Assembly (NCBI RefSeq): GCF_900095445.1
Contig: NZ_FMJL01000004.1
Span: 1 to 64,000 of the forward strand
Length of the DNA stretch: 64,000 bases
Origin: Clostridium sp. N3C
GTDB taxonomy: Bacteria; Bacillota; Clostridia; Clostridiales; Clostridiaceae
Direction: 5' to 3'
Positions within the stretch are counted from its first letter, which is position 1. Each line of letters opens with the position of its first letter. Below are positions 56,368-64,000 of this stretch, piece by piece. The notes under the pieces are model-generated. The model was not told where the DNA came from. It did not search any database and saw only the letters and a list, made by a program, of their open reading frames with translations. The position numbers were made by a program, and so were the translations under genes.

Positions 56368-57991
56368 ATTCAACAGAAATTATGAAATAATATAAAGGTT
56401 GATTACCATTATAGGCTTGAACATCCAAGTCTGAATATTTCTCTTCTATTTTTTCTATGAAATCATTCACCTTATTTTCATCACATTCTTTACCGTACAG
56501 AATAGTAATAAGTTCACTATCTTCATTCACTGTATTTTCTAATAGTTTTTCACAAACTTCATATACATCTGTACCAACTTCTGATATTTTGCCTTCAATT
56601 AAACCTAATATGTCTCCTTCTTTAATTTCCTTACCATCCATTTCTGTATCTCTAACGGCATAAGTAACAGAAGCAGTAGTTACATTAGCTAAAGACTCTA
56701 TCATAGCCTCTTTATTCTCTTCAACTTCAGCTTCACTATTGAAAACTGTAAGTGCTGTTATACCTTGAGGTATAGTTTTAGATGGTATAACTATTACGTT
56801 TTTCTCTGAAATCTCTACAGCTTGACTAGCGGCCATTACAATATTTTTATTGTTTGGAAGCACAAATATATTCTCAGCATTAATTTTATTAATTGCATCA
56901 AGAATATCCTGAGTACTTGGATTCATTGTCTGTCCGCCCTCTATTACTATGTCTACACCCAAATCCTTAAAGATATTTATAATACCTTCTCCCATAGCTA
57001 CAGAGACAAAACCATACTTCTTAGCTTCTTCCTGGGTAACTTCTTTATCTACTAACTCTTCTTCCACTACTAAATGTCTATGCTGTTCCTTCATGTTTTC
57101 AATTTTTATTTTTGTCAACTCACCTAACTTAACAGCTTTAGACAATACCGCTCCAGGATCATTTGTATGTATATGAACTTTAATTACATCTTCATAGGCT
57201 ACAGCAATTATTGAATCTCCTAAAGGTTCAATTTCATTTTTGAAAGCATTACTGTCTCCATCCTTAGATAATATTATAAATTCGGTACAATAAGCAAATT
57301 TAATATCCTCTTCACTAATATATTGAGCTGCTTCATTTTTTGTAGGAATTACAGTTTTATCTTCTATTTCAACTTTAATATTGCCTAGTAAAGCATCTTT
57401 CATGCCTTGTAAAATAATTAAAAATCCCATACCGCCAGCATCTACAACCTTAGCAGCCTTTAAAACAGGCAACATTTCTGGTGTTTTGTTTAGAGTATTC
57501 TTACTATGCTCATATACTTCATTCATTAAAGACTCTGCATCCGTAGCAGAACTATTTACAGCACTTTCACCAGCAGCCCTAACAATAGTCAAAATAGTTC
57601 CTTCTGTAGGTCTCATAACAGCCTTATAGGCACTTTTTGCACCTTCCATTATGCTTTCAGCAAACTCTTTAACATCAACTTCTATTTTATCTTCTAATCC
57701 TTTAGCAAATCCGCGCAATATTTGTGATAAAATAACACCGGAATTACCTCTAGCTCCCATAAGAGCACCTTTTGCTAAGGCCTTAGCAACTTTACCTACA
57801 GGCTCATTCTTTAAATTTTTTATTTCTTCTACTGCAGCTTTAAAGGTCATAGACATATTTGTACCAGTATCTCCATCTGGTACTGGGAATACATTTAATG
57901 AGTTTACGTATTCCTTTTGTTCTTCTAATGTATTACTGGCGTTAACCATCATATTATAAAATATTTCACCATTAATTTTTAAAATGCTCAT
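56366..57991 (-). CDS. DAK2 domain protein, FakA/YloV-like fatty acid kinase subunit
   Basis: The 541-aa protein has the DAK1/2-type ATP-binding N-terminus VNSLNVFPVPDGDTGTNMSMTFKA (DGDTGTN metal motif) and GARGNSGVILSQILRGFA, a middle domain, and the C-terminal FakA region (ENIFVLPNNKNIVMAASQAVE). In staphylococci FakA phosphorylates fatty acids presented by FakB (DegV-like); no fakB/degV gene is in the window. Follows the Asp23 gene by 15 bp, as yloU-yloV in Bacillus. Family solid, substrate inferred. Confidence 0.88.
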   Translation of the reverse strand: MSILKINGEIFYNMMVNASNTLEEQKEYVNSLNVFPVPDGDTGTNMSMTFKAAVEEIKNLKNEPVGKVAKALAKGALMGARGNSGVILSQILRGFAKGLEDKIEVDVKEFAESIMEGAKSAYKAVMRPTEGTILTIVRAAGESAVNSSATDAESLMNEVYEHSKNTLNKTPEMLPVLKAAKVVDAGGMGFLIILQGMKDALLGNIKVEIEDKTVIPTKNEAAQYISEEDIKFAYCTEFIILSKDGDSNAFKNEIEPLGDSIIAVAYEDVIKVHIHTNDPGAVLSKAVKLGELTKIKIENMKEQHRHLVVEEELVDKEVTQEEAKKYGFVSVAMGEGIINIFKDLGVDIVIEGGQTMNPSTQDILDAINKINAENIFVLPNNKNIVMAASQAVEISEKNVIVIPSKTIPQGITALTVFNSEAEVEENKEAMIESLANVTTASVTYAVRDTEMDGKEIKEGDILGLIEGKISEVGTDVYEVCEKLLENTVNEDSELITILYGKECDENKVNDFIEKIEEKYSDLDVQAYNGNQPLYYFIISVE

Positions 57992-58006
57992 TTATGTCTT
58001 TCCCCC

Positions 58007-58354
58007 TTAGACTCTTACACCTTGTACATTGACTGTTATAGTTGATACTTTTATTCCTAAAAAGTTTTCAACATTGTACTTTACTTTTTGTATTATATTG
58101 TTTGCTATTACGGAAATTTTAGTACCGTATTCTACAACCACAAATAATTCTATAGCAAGTTCTTCTTCTTTGTAATTTATTTTAACTCCTTTGTGTAAGT
58201 TTCCACCTTTTATTAATTCCCAAAGTCCATCTGTTGCATTTTTAGAGGCCATACCTACAACTCCATAACATTCCATAGTTGATAGGCCTACAATATTAGC
58301 TATAACTTCTTCTGTATAACCTACCAAACCATATTCGTTAGTTATCTTAATCAT
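58007..58354 (-). CDS. Asp23/Gls24 family protein (YloU-like)
   Basis: The 115-aa protein has the Asp23 signature NEYGLVGYTEEVIANIVGLSTMECYGVVGMA and the C-terminal VEYGTKISVIANNIIQKVKYNVENFLGI. The family includes stress-induced membrane-associated proteins. The first gene of a two-gene unit with the FakA-like gene, with its own promoter. Divergent from rpmB, as yloU is in Bacillus. Confidence 0.88.
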   Translation of the reverse strand: MIKITNEYGLVGYTEEVIANIVGLSTMECYGVVGMASKNATDGLWELIKGGNLHKGVKINYKEEELAIELFVVVEYGTKISVIANNIIQKVKYNVENFLGIKVSTITVNVQGVRV

Positions 58355-58387
58355 AATAACTCCTCCTTGATCATTTCCATATAGTTT

Positions 58388-58416
58388 ATTTTATATTAAT
58401 TATTACTTATATTCAA
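58388..58416 (-). promoter_or_regulatory. asp23-fakA-like operon promoter
   Basis: Minus strand TTGAAT, 17-nt spacer, TAAAAT in the 191-bp divergent gap to rpmB. Confidence 0.75.
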
Positions 58417-58466
58417 GGAAATAATAATAAATAGTCTTTAATATCATTATTAATTTTATATTTCAC

Positions 58467-58496
58467 TTGCATGTTTTATACATTGTATGCTAAAAT
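58467..58496 (+). promoter_or_regulatory. rpmB promoter
   Basis: TTGCAT, 18-nt spacer, TAAAAT. The spacer holds an 11-nt palindrome ATACATTGTAT. A small AAGAT/ATCTT hairpin follows in the leader. Confidence 0.65.
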
Positions 58497-58554
58497 AATG
58501 ATTGTTTGAATTGAAGATGAAAAATCTTGATGTTTAATTAAGGAGGTGTTTTCA

Positions 58555-58746
58555 ATGTCAAGAAAATGTGATATTTGCAATAAAGGTGTTGTCTTCGGTG
58601 TTCAATATAGTCATTCACACCGTCAATCAAAGAGAACATGGACTCCGAATATCAGAAGAGTTAAGGCAATAGTAAATGGAACTCCAAAAACTATACACGT
58701 TTGCACTAGATGCTTACGTTCTGGAAAAGTTCAACGTGCAGTTTAA
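58555..58746 (+). CDS. rpmB: 50S ribosomal protein L28 (zinc-binding form)
   Basis: The 63-aa protein begins MSRKCDICNKGVVFGVQYSHSHR and keeps four cysteines (5, 8, 50, 53) of the zinc-dependent form. The ATG at 58555 follows AAGGAGGTG; the upstream GTG overlaps that site. The only plus-strand gene of this region, divergent from the Asp23 gene and convergent with spoVM, sharing a terminator. Confidence 0.97.
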   Translation: MSRKCDICNKGVVFGVQYSHSHRQSKRTWTPNIRRVKAIVNGTPKTIHVCTRCLRSGKVQRAV

Positions 58747-58750
58747 AAAT

Positions 58751-58788
58751 AAAAAAATGCAGTTGTCGTTAAACAATTGCATTTTTTT
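58751..58788. terminator. bidirectional terminator between rpmB and spoVM
   Basis: A7-ATGCAGTTGT-(6 nt)-ACAATTGCAT-T7, one G-T pair, A/T runs on both sides. Serves rpmB on plus and spoVM on minus. Confidence 0.9.
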
Positions 58789-58796
58789 ATTTTATG

Positions 58797-58865
58797 TTAT
58801 TTTCGCATAAATATTTTTAATATTGAGGAAAGAAACTTTGGCAACTTAATAGCAATAATTTTCAT
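58797..58865 (-). CDS. spoVM: Stage V sporulation protein M (SpoVM)
   Basis: A 22-residue amphipathic peptide, MKIIAIKLPKFLSSILKIFM..., too short for routine gene calling. It matches Bacillus SpoVM (26 aa) at the IKLPKFL core, including the helix-breaking Pro9, which lets SpoVM recognise the convex forespore membrane and anchor the coat ATPase SpoIVA. The ATG is preceded by GAGGAGG, and the gene sits between rpmB and thiN exactly as in Bacillus. The C-terminal half is diverged and shorter. The paired SpoIVA is outside the window. Confidence 0.92.
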   Translation of the reverse strand: MKIIAIKLPKFLSSILKIFMRK

Positions 58866-58886
58866 AGATCCTCCTCATTTCAATTG

Positions 58887-59051
58887 CTAATGATGGTTGT
58901 GATTCATTATCTGCCATCCAAGGATTATGATACCTACACCGGATGCAGCTATCCATCCCCAAATGGGTACTATTATAGTTAGTACAATACCACCACCGAT
59001 GCATGTTAGCACAAGTCCTAATTTTTTTCTAATTTTTCTGGACAGTTTCAA
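58887..59051 (-). CDS. 54-aa small membrane protein upstream of spoVM
   Basis: ORF of 54 codons: a basic start (MKLSRKIRKKLGL), two hydrophobic stretches (VLTCIGGGIVLTIIVPIWGW and ASGVGIIILGW) and a His-rich tail NHNHH. The start is a TTG at 59051, directly after an in-frame stop, with GAGGTG about 11 nt upstream (weak). Its stop lies 21 bp before the spoVM start, so the two are probably one transcript. I do not recognise the family; co-transcription with spoVM suggests a sporulation role. No other explanation fits the otherwise empty 250 bp. Confidence 0.6.
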   Translation of the reverse strand: MKLSRKIRKKLGLVLTCIGGGIVLTIIVPIWGWIAASGVGIIILGWQIMNHNHH

Positions 59052-59086
59052 CTAACTAATCACACCTCATCATTATTTCAATAACT

Positions 59087-59111
59087 ATTATATGACTAGA
59101 AAACTTAATAT
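59087..59111 (-). promoter_or_regulatory. candidate sigma-E type promoter for the 54-aa ORF and spoVM
   Basis: Minus strand ATATT, 12-nt spacer, CATATAAT, resembling the sigma-E elements (ATATT near -35, CATACAAT near -10) but with a spacer about 2 nt short. spoVM is sigma-E dependent in Bacillus. No good sigma-A promoter lies in the 71-bp gap. Confidence 0.4.
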
Positions 59112-59122
59112 GTTCCAAAAAA

Positions 59123-59758
59123 TTAATCTTTGGTATAAGCAATTAATAAAATCCCTTTATTAAAAGTAATTTCCACATCTTTTCCAATAAATTCATTAGA
59201 TATGGTTATGTTATCATAGGGTAATAGATTATAACCATTAAGCGCATACTTACCATTTTTAATACTAAGTCCTTCTACAGTGCCACCATAAGAAATTAAG
59301 GAGAAATATACATCTTTATTTGCTTCTAAAGTAGTACTTTTATCTACCATAAATAAAGTATTATTATCGTCTTTTATCGCCGCCTTTACCCCTGCCTTTA
59401 AACATTGATAAAGCAAACCTACATTTGCCAAAGTATGATCTATTCTACTACCTGTGGAACCCAAGAAGACAATTTCTTTAACATTTAACTCTAAAGCTTT
59501 TTTTAGAGCTAATTGACTGTCGGTAAAATCCTTTTCCTCAGGAACTCTAAGAACTTCTGTAACTTTATCCTGTATATCTTTTAGCAAAATTGGATTAATC
59601 GAATCAAAATCACCAACAATAATATTAGGTTTTATCTTATTTTCATACAGGCACTCCATTCCCTTATCAATAGCAACAATATAATCTGCATTTTTAGCTT
59701 CATCTAAAAGTAAAGCTTTAGAAGGAGCATTTCCACCAGCTACCAATAAAGCTTTCAT
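59123..59758 (-). CDS. thiN: Thiamine diphosphokinase
   Basis: Transfers diphosphate from ATP to thiamine. The ~211-aa protein shows VAGGNAPSKALL, IVAIDKGMECLYENKIKPNIIVGDFDSI, EEKDFTDSQLALKKAL and FLGSTGSRIDHTLANVGLL, the ThiN signature. The ATG at 59758 lies nine bases behind AGGAG. In Bacillus and many clostridia rpe separates rsgA and thiN; here rpe is absent and the pseudokinase gene stands in its place. Confidence 0.94.
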   Translation of the reverse strand: MKALLVAGGNAPSKALLLDEAKNADYIVAIDKGMECLYENKIKPNIIVGDFDSINPILLKDIQDKVTEVLRVPEEKDFTDSQLALKKALELNVKEIVFLGSTGSRIDHTLANVGLLYQCLKAGVKAAIKDDNNTLFMVDKSTTLEANKDVYFSLISYGGTVEGLSIKNGKYALNGYNLLPYDNITISNEFIGKDVEITFNKGILLIAYTKD

Positions 59759-59845
59759 ACACACTTTCTCCTTTCTTTTTCCTTGTATACAACTGTTTAG
59801 CTTTATAATTGAAATATAAGCTTATACTACTTATTATAATTTCAT

Positions 59846-61324
59846 TTATTGCAAATTTACAGTATAAGTTATTACTCCACCTTCTTCAAGTTCTTCCCCT
59901 GCTTTAGGATACTGATCAACTACATGATATCTTACATATCTACTATCTCTAATATACTTAGTTTTGCCAATTTTAAAACCATTCTGAGGAACAATTATTT
60001 TGGCTTCAGATTCATATTTTCCTATAAGATTAGGAACTTTTTTCTTGGCTACACCGCTGCTGACTTTAACTTCAATAATTCCACCTTTCTCAACGGATGT
60101 TCCCATTTCAGGATTGGTACTTATTACTTTCCCTTCTGCAACCTCATTACTATTTTCTATCACTTCTTTATATACTAAACCAATAGATTCAATAAGATTT
60201 TTAGCTTCTTCTTTGCTCTTTTCAGTTATATTAGGTACAACCACAGTATTAGCAGCTTTTACTCCTTCCTTATGAATATTAATTATTCCAGCAATACTCA
60301 TAACTGCTACTATTCCAATTATAAAAACCAGAATACATACCAAAGTATACACTATATAATTTTTAGTTTTATCATTTACTTTAGGTTTAGTTACATCTTT
60401 ATCCTGTTTATGCAGAAAATCTTCTTCATATGGTTTAGGAATATTAATAGCAGGCATCACCTGAGTATGATCTTTTTCAATTGAATTTGATACCATCCCA
60501 TAATTAAACTCCTTTTGTATACTTAGCAAATCAACTAAAATTTCACTAGCATTTTTATATCTGTTGTTAGGATGTTTTTCTATAGATTTCATAATAATAT
60601 TATTTAAATAAACCGGTATACTACTATTAAGCTCTATCGGTTGAAGTACTGTTTCTTCTTCATTCTTATTGGATGGTTTTAATAGATTTTCATATTTAAA
60701 AGGAAGTTTTCCTGTAACCATTTCATACATTACTATACCTAAAGAATATATGTCGCTTCTCTCATCTGCATAACATTTTGCCAACTGTTCTGGAGATAAA
60801 TATGGTACCATCCCTAACAATATGTTTAAATTAATTGTTATTAAATGTTTATCACCTTTTATTAAAGAGAAATTAGTTACCTTAACGGTTCCGCTTTCTG
60901 TTATCAATATATTTTCAGGTCGAATATTTCCATGAATTATATTACTTTTATGAGCACATTCTAAAACTTTTGCTATTTGAATAGCTATATTTACAGCTCT
61001 TTCATAGCTGAGTCTTACATTCTCAACTATCAAATCTTTTAAAGTTTTTCCTATAACATACTCCATGACCATGTAATTTAAATCTTCTTGATATACTACA
61101 TCGTATATATTCTCTATATTACTATTAGATAGCTTAGCTAACTCAGTTGCTTCCAATTTCAACTTTTCAAGTACAAAAGGAAGGTTTATGCAATTCTTTT
61201 TTATCATTTTAATAGTAACATATCGATTTAACTTGTTACATCTGGCTTTATAAACTTCAACTAAATTATCTTCTCCAATCTTCTCCAAGATTTCGTATCT
61301 GTCATTCAATGTTTTTCCTATCAT
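59846..61324 (-). CDS. Membrane PASTA-domain protein kinase homologue, predicted pseudokinase
   Basis: The 492-aa protein has the layout of PrkC: kinase-like domain (1-~270), juxtamembrane linker, one membrane segment (~323-349), and two extracellular PASTA repeats (~358-424 and ~427-492). Catalytic residues are lost: the HRD motif reads HGN (131-133) with N for the base Asp, the following Lys is Arg135, the DFG motif reads NFS (151-153), and the Gly-rich loop is IGEDNLVEV. The beta-3 Lys (39), alpha-C Glu (58), SPE and DIYSLG are kept. The frame is intact, so it is not a decayed gene. The start has GGAGGG. Probably a peptidoglycan sensor or scaffold; ATP binding is uncertain. Confidence 0.85.
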   Translation of the reverse strand: MIGKTLNDRYEILEKIGEDNLVEVYKARCNKLNRYVTIKMIKKNCINLPFVLEKLKLEATELAKLSNSNIENIYDVVYQEDLNYMVMEYVIGKTLKDLIVENVRLSYERAVNIAIQIAKVLECAHKSNIIHGNIRPENILITESGTVKVTNFSLIKGDKHLITINLNILLGMVPYLSPEQLAKCYADERSDIYSLGIVMYEMVTGKLPFKYENLLKPSNKNEEETVLQPIELNSSIPVYLNNIIMKSIEKHPNNRYKNASEILVDLLSIQKEFNYGMVSNSIEKDHTQVMPAINIPKPYEEDFLHKQDKDVTKPKVNDKTKNYIVYTLVCILVFIIGIVAVMSIAGIINIHKEGVKAANTVVVPNITEKSKEEAKNLIESIGLVYKEVIENSNEVAEGKVISTNPEMGTSVEKGGIIEVKVSSGVAKKKVPNLIGKYESEAKIIVPQNGFKIGKTKYIRDSRYVRYHVVDQYPKAGEELEEGGVITYTVNLQ

Positions 61325-61486
61325 TATTCACTTCCCTCCTATAACCAAACTTTATAGTACCTTTGCACTTTATCGATTTACGCCTACTAGTTTAGGAGAC
61401 ATTTTCATTTTATTGTACTTACTATTAATTTATTCATAGAATCTTTGTTCTGAATTTTTATAATCCATTACCTAAAAACATAAATA

Positions 61487-61525
61487 TCACCCAGAATAAT
61501 GATGTTACTTCTTTATTCTGGGTGA
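61487..61525 (-). terminator. hairpin after rsgA
   Basis: Thirteen-base perfect stem (TCACCCAGAATAA/TTATTCTGGGTGA) followed on the minus strand by ATATTTATGTTTTT. The T run is interrupted. It would separate rsgA from the pseudokinase gene, whose own promoter I could not identify in the 211-bp gap. Confidence 0.65.
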
Positions 61526-61535
61526 ATCTCATACA

Positions 61536-62405
61536 TTAGTTATTATAAGTTTTTATCTTTATTAGTTCTTCTAACATAGTAAGATAACTATTATATCTAT
61601 CTATGTTTATTATCCCCTTATCTACAGCAGCTTTTACAGCACAATTAGGTTCCTTATGATGAAAACATCCTTTAAATTTACATTCAGCTATATAATCTTG
61701 AAATTCCGGAAAACAATATTGCAGTTCTTCCTTTTTTATCATGGTTATATCTAGAGAAGAGAATCCAGGTGTATCTACAATAAACCCACCTTCTACATCT
61801 ATAAGTTGACTGTGCCTTGTAGTATGTTTACCTCTATTGTTTTTCTCACTAATTAGGCCAGTAGCCATAACTTCTTTTCCACAGAGTTTATTAATCAAAG
61901 TAGATTTACCTGCTCCAGAAGGGCCACAAACCACAGTAACATTATTAGCTAGATGTCTTTGAAGCTTTTCAACCCCTTGATTATTCTTAGCTTCTATAAA
62001 AAAATATTCGTATCCTATGTTTCCAAAATATCTTTCTACAAAAGCTTTATCCTCTTCATTAGCCAAATCCTTTTTATTAATACAAACTAAAATCTTTAGA
62101 TTTTTGCTTTCACATAATACTAGAAATTTATTCAAGAGGTCTAAGTTAATATCAGGGCTTTTAATAGAAAACACCACAAAAGCTTGAGTCACGTTTGCTA
62201 CATTAGGTCTAATCAATTCATTACCTCTAGGTAATATTTTTTCTATAACCCCTTTATTATTTTTTATGCTTATCTCAACCCTATCGCCCACTAACGGAGT
62301 AAGTTCATTATGTCTAAACTTACCTCTTGCCTTACATTCTATAACATCTTCTTCAACTTTTACATAATAAAATCCACCAATACCTTTAATAATTCTTCCT
62401 AACAT
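61536..62405 (-). CDS. rsgA: Ribosome small subunit-dependent GTPase RsgA
   Basis: Checks late 30S maturation. The 289-aa protein has the N-terminal OB-fold, then the circularly permuted GTPase: NKKDL (G4), [14 protein letters not shown] (G1), then DTPGFSSLD (G3), and a C-terminal zinc finger ([14 protein letters not shown]). Follows prkC directly, the conserved prkC-rsgA order. In Bacillus this GTPase is regulated by PrkC phosphorylation. Confidence 0.95.
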   Translation of the reverse strand: MLGRIIKGIGGFYYVKVEEDVIECKARGKFRHNELTPLVGDRVEISIKNNKGVIEKILPRGNELIRPNVANVTQAFVVFSIKSPDINLDLLNKFLVLCESKNLKILVCINKKDLANEEDKAFVERYFGNIGYEYFFIEAKNNQGVEKLQRHLANNVTVVCGPSGAGKSTLINKLCGKEVMATGLISEKNNRGKHTTRHSQLIDVEGGFIVDTPGFSSLDITMIKKEELQYCFPEFQDYIAECKFKGCFHHKEPNCAVKAAVDKGIINIDRYNSYLTMLEELIKIKTYNN

Positions 62406-62434
62406 ATTTGCACCTCTAGTATTATAGTGTTACT

Positions 62435-64000
62435 TTATGGATTTGGAGGTAGATTATTATCGCTAGTTTCACTCCCACCATTTGCTCCTCCTACTTCACT
62501 TTCTGCTCCAGGATCTGGTAATTGAACTGCTAATCGAATTGTGGTTCCAACATCCACTTTAGATCCAGCACTATAACCATCGACTTCCACAACAACAGCA
62601 GAATCGCTCGCATTTGTAGGAAATGGTTGTATTTTGAATTTATTATTTTTTACTTGTGGAAGCTTTTTTACATCTCCAAGACGCATCCCTATAAGGTTTG
62701 GTAATTCTACTTGCTCTAAAACATAGTAGCTTACACTTATCTCTTTTCCTTCTTCTACTTCTGTATTTGGGGCTATACTTTGATCAGATACTTTCCCTAC
62801 TTTGTTTGGATCATCAGTTGTTTTTGGATTTTTCTCTTTAAGGGTTAACTTTGCATCAATAAGTAATTTTTCTACTTCATCAATGCGTTTATCTTTTAAT
62901 TCTGGCACTTTAGTCATCTTAATCTCTTTACCTTGGCTAATTACAAAATCAATTTTTCCACCTTGCTCTAATTGTTTACCAGCTTCGGGAATTTGCCTAA
63001 TAACCTTGCCCTTATCAACGGTATCACTATACTCTCGAGTTATTTTACCAATTTTAAAACCATAGGATCGTAACACCTGTTCTAGTTGTTCTTCTTGTAT
63101 TTCTGACATATTTGGAACTATCTTAGTTTCTGCACCAAGACTAATTCTGACTTTAACCCTTCTTCCTTCCTTAACTTTAGATCCTACTTCTGGTTCCACC
63201 ACAGATATAACCTTATCTTTCTCAACCTGTGAATCATTTACGAATTCTTCCTCATAAACTAAACCTTTAGCTTCAATAGCCTTTCTAGCTTCATCTCTTT
63301 CCATTCCTACCACATCAGGAACTTCTACTTCTCCCTTTTGGCTAACTTCACCTTTATTATTGGTATTATTTTGATTTCCTCCTATAAGCTTAACAGCACC
63401 TATAGCTCCAATAACCAAAATAAAAAATATTACTAAGGCAATAATTAAATATTTTTTAGTCTTATTATTTAACTTAGGTTCATCATCATAAATATATTCA
63501 TCCTCTTCTTTTTCACTATATCTAGGGGCATTAACCGGTTCCAAAACTCTAGTATTATCATTTTCTATAGTTTTTGTATCAATTTTATAATCTAAATTTT
63601 TTTGCAGGTTAAGTAAATCTATTAAAACTTCTCTAGCAGATTGATACCTGTTATTAGGATCCTTCTCTATACACTTCATAATTAATGCATTTAATCCGCT
63701 AGGTATATTGCTGACTAGTTGAATTGGCGGAATAGCCTTTTCTTGTATATGCTTTAAAGCAATAGTAACAGGGCTTTCAGCATCGAAGGGTACCTTTCCA
63801 GTAACCATTTCATATATTACTATTCCTAAAGAATATATATCAGTTCTTGCATCAACATAATTACCACGGGCTTGCTCCGGTGAAAAATAATGAGCTGAGC
63901 CAATAACCTTATTGGAATTTGTTATAGTTACATTGCTACTAGCCTTAGCTATACCAAAATCAGTGACCTTTACTACTCCCTCTTCAGTTATCAAAATATT
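62435..64000 (-). CDS. prkC: Serine/threonine protein kinase PrkC with PASTA repeats (partial, N-terminus beyond window)
   Basis: The C-terminal ~521 residues are inside the window. The kinase part keeps the DFG motif as VTDFGIAK, SPEQARG and the DIYSLG motif; the HRD loop lies just off the right edge (the last bases encode NILITEEG). After a linker comes one membrane segment (~182-204 of the visible part), three PASTA repeats (~222-287, 288-355, 358-425) and a fourth, diverged one, ending in a Gly/Ser/Asn-rich tail. PrkC senses muropeptides and controls germination, wall growth and RsgA. It is a close paralogue of the pseudokinase two genes downstream. A phosphatase partner (prpC/stp) is expected beyond the edge. 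Confidence 0.93.
   Translation of the reverse strand, partial: NILITEEGVVKVTDFGIAKASSNVTITNSNKVIGSAHYFSPEQARGNYVDARTDIYSLGIVIYEMVTGKVPFDAESPVTIALKHIQEKAIPPIQLVSNIPSGLNALIMKCIEKDPNNRYQSAREVLIDLLNLQKNLDYKIDTKTIENDNTRVLEPVNAPRYSEKEEDEYIYDDEPKLNNKTKKYLIIALVIFFILVIGAIGAVKLIGGNQNNTNNKGEVSQKGEVEVPDVVGMERDEARKAIEAKGLVYEEEFVNDSQVEKDKVISVVEPEVGSKVKEGRRVKVRISLGAETKIVPNMSEIQEEQLEQVLRSYGFKIGKITREYSDTVDKGKVIRQIPEAGKQLEQGGKIDFVISQGKEIKMTKVPELKDKRIDEVEKLLIDAKLTLKEKNPKTTDDPNKVGKVSDQSIAPNTEVEEGKEISVSYYVLEQVELPNLIGMRLGDVKKLPQVKNNKFKIQPFPTNASDSAVVVEVDGYSAGSKVDVGTTIRLAVQLPDPGAESEVGGANGGSETSDNNLPPNP

Noticed and set aside
59849..60275. overlapping plus-strand open frames beneath the pseudokinase
   Set aside because: Complementary to the PASTA-coding region; no ribosome sites. 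AT-rich repeats of the PASTA segment explain the long frames.
59846..61324. reading the second PASTA kinase as a decaying pseudogene
   Set aside because: The frame is intact over 492 codons with a good ribosome site, and the changes hit specific catalytic residues rather than being spread at random.
61325..61500. sigma-G-like TGAATA element before the pseudokinase
   Set aside because: A TGAATA occurs, but no CATAxTA lies at the proper distance, so a promoter cannot be supported.

Overview
This 64 kb window is low-GC, densely coding housekeeping DNA from an endospore-forming Clostridium-type Firmicute. The evidence is AT-rich sequence, strong AGGAGG-type ribosome binding sites with many TTG and GTG starts, sporulation genes (spoVS, spoVM, ylbJ, ymxH, tepA, an FtsK/SpoIIIE translocase), a pta-ackA acetate pathway, and gene order close to the Bacillus/Clostridium core (pgsA to prkC). 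I see no rRNA or tRNA gene, no insertion sequence or prophage, and no CRISPR array. Nearly everything is on the minus strand. The plus-strand genes are comM and yraN, tmcAL and ylbJ, and rpmB.

Layout in window order (transcription mostly runs right to left). 0-10.5 kb: pgsA (cut by the left edge), rimO, ftsK/spoIIIE, tepA, dapG, ymxH, an M16 peptidase, pnp and rpsO. 10.5-18.1 kb: ribF, truB, nrnA, rbfA, infB, ylxQ, ylxR, nusA and rimP, the transcription/translation operon, with a promoter and a structured leader containing a terminator ahead of rimP. 18.1-23.2 kb: ispG, rseP, dxr, cdsA and uppS (isoprenoid and envelope lipid synthesis). 23.2-27.3 kb: frr, pyrH, tsf, rpsB and codY. 27.4-32.7 kb: topA and dprA, with divergent comM and yraN. 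32.65-39.4 kb: rnhB, ylqF, rplS, trmD, rimM, khpA, rpsP, ffh, ylxM and ftsY (ribosome maturation and signal recognition particle). 39.4-47.5 kb: smc, a 31-residue membrane ORF, spoVS, an Elp3-like radical SAM gene, rnc, acpP, plsX, rpmF and a YceD-family gene. 47.6-49.9 kb: ackA and pta. 50.1-52.6 kb: tmcAL and ylbJ on the plus strand. 52.6-58.4 kb: a coiled-coil gene, coaD, rsmD, recG, a DAK2/FakA-like gene and an Asp23 gene. 58.5-64 kb: rpmB, spoVM, a 54-residue membrane ORF, thiN, a PASTA-domain pseudokinase, rsgA and prkC (cut by the right edge).

The most unusual items are: (1) a membrane PASTA-domain kinase paralogue at 59846-61324 that has lost the catalytic HRD and DFG aspartates and the glycine-rich loop, paired around rsgA with the active-looking PrkC; (2) a rimP-nusA-infB leader whose two upstream helices interleave like a pseudoknot just ahead of an intrinsic terminator; (3) a 12-bp long-range helix that would bury the ylbJ ribosome binding site; and (4) three very small genes: spoVM (22 aa), a 54-aa membrane ORF just upstream of it, and a 31-aa membrane ORF whose stop codon overlaps the smc ribosome binding site. 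Many starts were placed at an internal codon (ATG, TTG or GTG) behind a clear ribosome binding site rather than at the furthest upstream codon.
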